Assembly (NCBI GenBank): GCA_963765285.1
Contig: CAVXVR010000003.1
Location: forward strand, 558,001 to 622,000
Reading direction: 5' to 3'
DNA length: 64,000 nucleotides
Source of the DNA: CAVWZH01 sp963765285
GTDB taxonomy: Bacteria; Acidobacteriota; Terriglobia; Terriglobales; Acidobacteriaceae
Part shown: positions 61,627 through 64,000 of the stretch, one piece after another
Layout of the letters: the number at the start of each line of letters is the position of its first letter
Position numbering within the stretch: the stretch's first letter is position 1
Made by a program: the position numbers and the translations under genes
Notes under the pieces: generated by a model
Databases searched by the model: none
What the model saw: only the letters and a program-made list of their open reading frames with translations
Told to the model about the DNA's origin: nothing

Positions 61627-64000
61627 CAGTACGGCCACGTCCAGTCGGCAGCTTCGGGCTTGTCGATGCCGTACTGGCGTGAATAATTCCGGCATTCGAT
61701 CTGCTGGTTGAGGAATCTTTCTTTCGCGTGCCCGCCGATCTTCTGCAACTTTGGCACGCGATCAACGACATCCATAGCAAGGCTGAAGCGGTCAATGTTG
61801 TTGGCGATGGCCAGCCCCAGCGGGGTGTCGATACCTCCCTTTTCTTTGTATCCCCGCACGTGCATGTTGTCGTGATTCTTGCGCCGGTAGGCCAAGCGAT
61901 GAACCAGTTGGGGATAGCCATGGAAATTGAATATCACCGGCTTGTCGACGGTAAACAGCGAATCGAAGTCCCAATCAGAGAGGCCGTGCGGATGCTCGCT
62001 GGTCGGCTGAAGTTTGAACAGATCGACCACGTTCAGGAACCTGATTTTGAGATCAGGAAATTCAGCGCGCAACAGCGCGGTTGCGGCCAGCGCTTCCTGC
62101 GTGGGAATATCGCCAGCGGAAGCCATCACCACGTCGGGTTCGCCGCCTTCGTCATTGCTGGCCCAATCCCAGATGCCAATGCCTTTGGTGCAATGGATGA
62201 TGGCCTTTTCCAGATCCAGGTACTGCAGGTGCTTTTGCTTGTCGCACACGATCACGTTCACGTAGTTCTGGCTGCGCAGGCAATGATCAGCGACGGAAAG
62301 CAGGCAGTTCACATCAGGCGGAAGGTAAATGCGCGTCACGTTGGCACTTTTGTTGACCACGACATCGAGAAAACCGGGGTCCTGGTGCGTGAAGCCGTTG
62401 TGGTCCTGCCGCCACACCGTCGAAGTGATCAAAAGATTCAACGAAGCAATGGCCTGCCGCCAGGACAGTTTGCGGCACATTTCCAGCCACTTGGCATGCT
62501 GGTTAAACATCGAGTCGATGATGTGGACGAATGATTCGTAGGTCGAGAGAAAACCGTGCCGCCCAGTCAAAAGGTAGCCTTCGAGCATTCCCTCCATGGT
62601 GTGTTCGCTGAGCATTTCAAGCACACGGCCGTCCCGGGCAAGATTGCCGCCGTCGCTATCTTCCGGGAAAAATTCCTCAATCCAGAATTTCTTGCTCACA
62701 GCATAGATGGCATCGAGCCGGTTGGAAGTAGTTTCATCGGGACCGAAGACCCGGAAGTTGTTCATGTTCTCTTTCATCACGTCGCGCAGAAGTGCGCCCA
62801 GTGGGCGGGTATTGTCCGCTTGGGTCACACCCGGCTTGTCGACTTTGATGGCATAGTCCCGAAAATCGGGCATGCGCAACGCTTTTTTGAGACGTCCACC
62901 ATTGGCATGGGGATTGGCACTCATCCGACGGTTGCCCGTGGGGGCCAGCTCGTTAAATAAAGAAACCAACCCACCTTTGTCATCGAAGAATGGATCGGGC
63001 TTCTGCGAGTGCATCCAGGCCTCAAGGATGCGTAGCTGTTCCGGATCTTTCTTCGCGTTCGGCAAGGGCACCTGATGGGCGCGCCAGAAGCCTTCGAGAA
63101 AATGTCCTTCCACTTCGCGCGGCGCGGTCCAGCCTTTGGGCGAGCGCAGTACGATCATGGGCCAGCGTGGCCGGCTGGCGACGCCGTTCTTGCGGGCCGC
63201 CTGCTGATGATCGCGAATCTCGAGTACGCAATGTTCTACCGTCGCCGCCATGGCTTGATGCATGGCATCGATCTCGGAGCCTTCCACAAAATAAGGTGTC
63301 CAGCCGTAACCGCGGAGCAGGTTTTCTAATTCTTCGTGCGAGATCCGCGCCGGCAAAGTGGGATTGTCGATCTTGTAGCCGTTCAGGTGAAGGATGGGCA
63401 AAACAGCGCCATCGCGCGCCGGGTTTAGAAATTTGTTAATGTGCCAGGAAGTCGCTAACGGACCGGTTTCAGATTCTCCGTCGCCCACCACCGCCGCCAC
63501 AATCAGATCGGGACTATCGAATGCCGCCCCGCAAGCGTGAGAGAGTGCATAGCCCAGTTCTCCACCTTCGTGGATCGATCCTGGCGTTTCGGGGGTGCAG
63601 TGGCTCCCGATGCCGCCAGGGAAAGAAAACTCTTTAAGAAACTGGCGCAAACCGTCGACGTCCTGACTTTTTTCGGGATAAATCTCGGAATACGTGCCTT
63701 CAAGGTACGCGGGTCCAAGAACGCCGGGCGCGCCGTGCCCGGGGCCGGCGATAAAAATCATGTCGAGATCGTATTTTTTGATCAGCCGGTTGAGGTGAAC
63801 ATAAATGAAAGACAAGCCGGGACTCGAGCCCCAGTGGCCCAGCAAACGATTCTTGATGTGCTCAGGGCGCAGCGGCTCCGCCAGCAAAGGATTCTCCAGC
63901 AGATAGATCATGCCCAGGCTGAGGTAATTACAGGCCCGCCAGTAAGTCTCTGTCTTGCGCAATTCTTCCGCGCTGAGCGGCGTTCCCCTGATTGTGGACC
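61626..64000 (-). CDS. xfp: Phosphoketolase (xylulose-5-phosphate/fructose-6-phosphate), 5' end beyond window
   Basis: At least 790 residues; the frame is open to the right edge, where TPLSAEELRKTETYWRACNY matches the family N-terminus, so only the first few residues are missing. Landmarks: LLGHWGSSPGLSFIYVHLNR, IFIAGPGHGAPGVLGPAYLE, GGIGSHCTPETPGSIHEGGE, the ThDP-binding VGDGESETGPLATSWHIN, ILHLNGYKI, GRHGFLSTYESFVHIIDSM and WRQDHNGFTHQDPGF. The enzyme splits the ketose phosphate with inorganic phosphate to acetyl phosphate plus an aldose phosphate. The stop codon overlaps the acetate kinase start by one base. Confidence 0.97.
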   Translation of the reverse strand, partial: STIRGTPLSAEELRKTETYWRACNYLSLGMIYLLENPLLAEPLRPEHIKNRLLGHWGSSPGLSFIYVHLNRLIKKYDLDMIFIAGPGHGAPGVLGPAYLEGTYSEIYPEKSQDVDGLRQFLKEFSFPGGIGSHCTPETPGSIHEGGELGYALSHACGAAFDSPDLIVAAVVGDGESETGPLATSWHINKFLNPARDGAVLPILHLNGYKIDNPTLPARISHEELENLLRGYGWTPYFVEGSEIDAMHQAMAATVEHCVLEIRDHQQAARKNGVASRPRWPMIVLRSPKGWTAPREVEGHFLEGFWRAHQVPLPNAKKDPEQLRILEAWMHSQKPDPFFDDKGGLVSLFNELAPTGNRRMSANPHANGGRLKKALRMPDFRDYAIKVDKPGVTQADNTRPLGALLRDVMKENMNNFRVFGPDETTSNRLDAIYAVSKKFWIEEFFPEDSDGGNLARDGRVLEMLSEHTMEGMLEGYLLTGRHGFLSTYESFVHIIDSMFNQHAKWLEMCRKLSWRQAIASLNLLITSTVWRQDHNGFTHQDPGFLDVVVNKSANVTRIYLPPDVNCLLSVADHCLRSQNYVNVIVCDKQKHLQYLDLEKAIIHCTKGIGIWDWASNDEGGEPDVVMASAGDIPTQEALAATALLRAEFPDLKIRFLNVVDLFKLQPTSEHPHGLSDWDFDSLFTVDKPVIFNFHGYPQLVHRLAYRRKNHDNMHVRGYKEKGGIDTPLGLAIANNIDRFSLAMDVVDRVPKLQKIGGHAKERFLNQQIECRNYSRQYGIDKPEAADWTWPY

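Overview
The window is a stretch of a GC-rich chromosome that looks like an Acidobacteriota (Acidobacteriia/Terriglobia-type) genome. This is inferred from gene content, not from a marker gene: an Oar-like TonB-dependent receptor of about 1260 residues with an N-terminal carboxypeptidase-regulatory domain, an ASPIC/UnbV FG-GAP protein followed by a TPR protein, a HTH-TM-TPR regulator, DinB-family proteins, a DUF3106 protein, and REP-like repeats with the ends TGTCATCCT...GTCGAAGGACC. No rRNA is present; one tRNA-Val(CAC) is.

Layout. 0-10 kb: a truncated PilX-like minor pilin, the tRNA, an ECF sigma / zinc-finger anti-sigma / DUF3106 operon, an inverted pair of REP-like elements, then proline dehydrogenase, a secreted TonB-C domain protein, a UBP-type zinc finger, thioredoxin reductase and an RsbU-type membrane phosphatase. 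10-19 kb: secreted and surface-type proteins (Kelch protein, subtilase), DinB proteins, a TPR-fused sulfatase-like hydrolase and an alkaline-phosphatase-superfamily protein. 19-34 kb: a sugar-acid catabolic region. A GntR/FCD regulator and KDG kinase face an SDR, GH39-like and GH5-like glycosidases, an enolase-superfamily dehydratase, KDPG aldolase, an RraA-like protein, mannonate dehydratase, two sugar MFS transporters and a ROK kinase. The logic is glycoside or uronate release, then mannonate/aldonate, KDG, KDPG, then pyruvate and glyceraldehyde-3-phosphate. 34-46 kb: small proteins, the TPR + UnbV pair, then a LacI regulator divergent from the Oar-like receptor and a GH3 glycosidase, with a clear LacI-type palindrome between them. 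46-54 kb: a Gfo/Idh/MocA oxidoreductase, a three-gene 2-hydroxyacyl-CoA-dehydratase-activase-like set (COG3581-type, double ASKHA activase, DUF2229), and an MFS transporter. 54-60 kb: a HTH-TM-TPR regulator, then what looks like a family 2A encapsulin (sulfur nanocompartment) locus. It holds a rhodanese protein, a small CxC protein, the first ~27 codons of the encapsulin shell gene, and its cargo cysteine desulfurase with a long repeat-bearing disordered N-terminus. 60-64 kb: a HicBA toxin-antitoxin pair and a translationally coupled phosphoketolase-acetate kinase operon running off the right edge.

The most interesting region is the encapsulin locus. The shell gene appears cut after its N-terminal arm and joined out of frame to the cargo gene. 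About 1.2 kb upstream, the rhodanese protein carries the first residues of a metallo-beta-lactamase-fold protein joined directly to the rhodanese part. Separately, four genes (Kelch, subtilase, KDG kinase, GH3) are each broken by single-base indels, several of them in short homopolymers. Sequencing or assembly error must therefore be ruled out before any of these lesions is read as biology.
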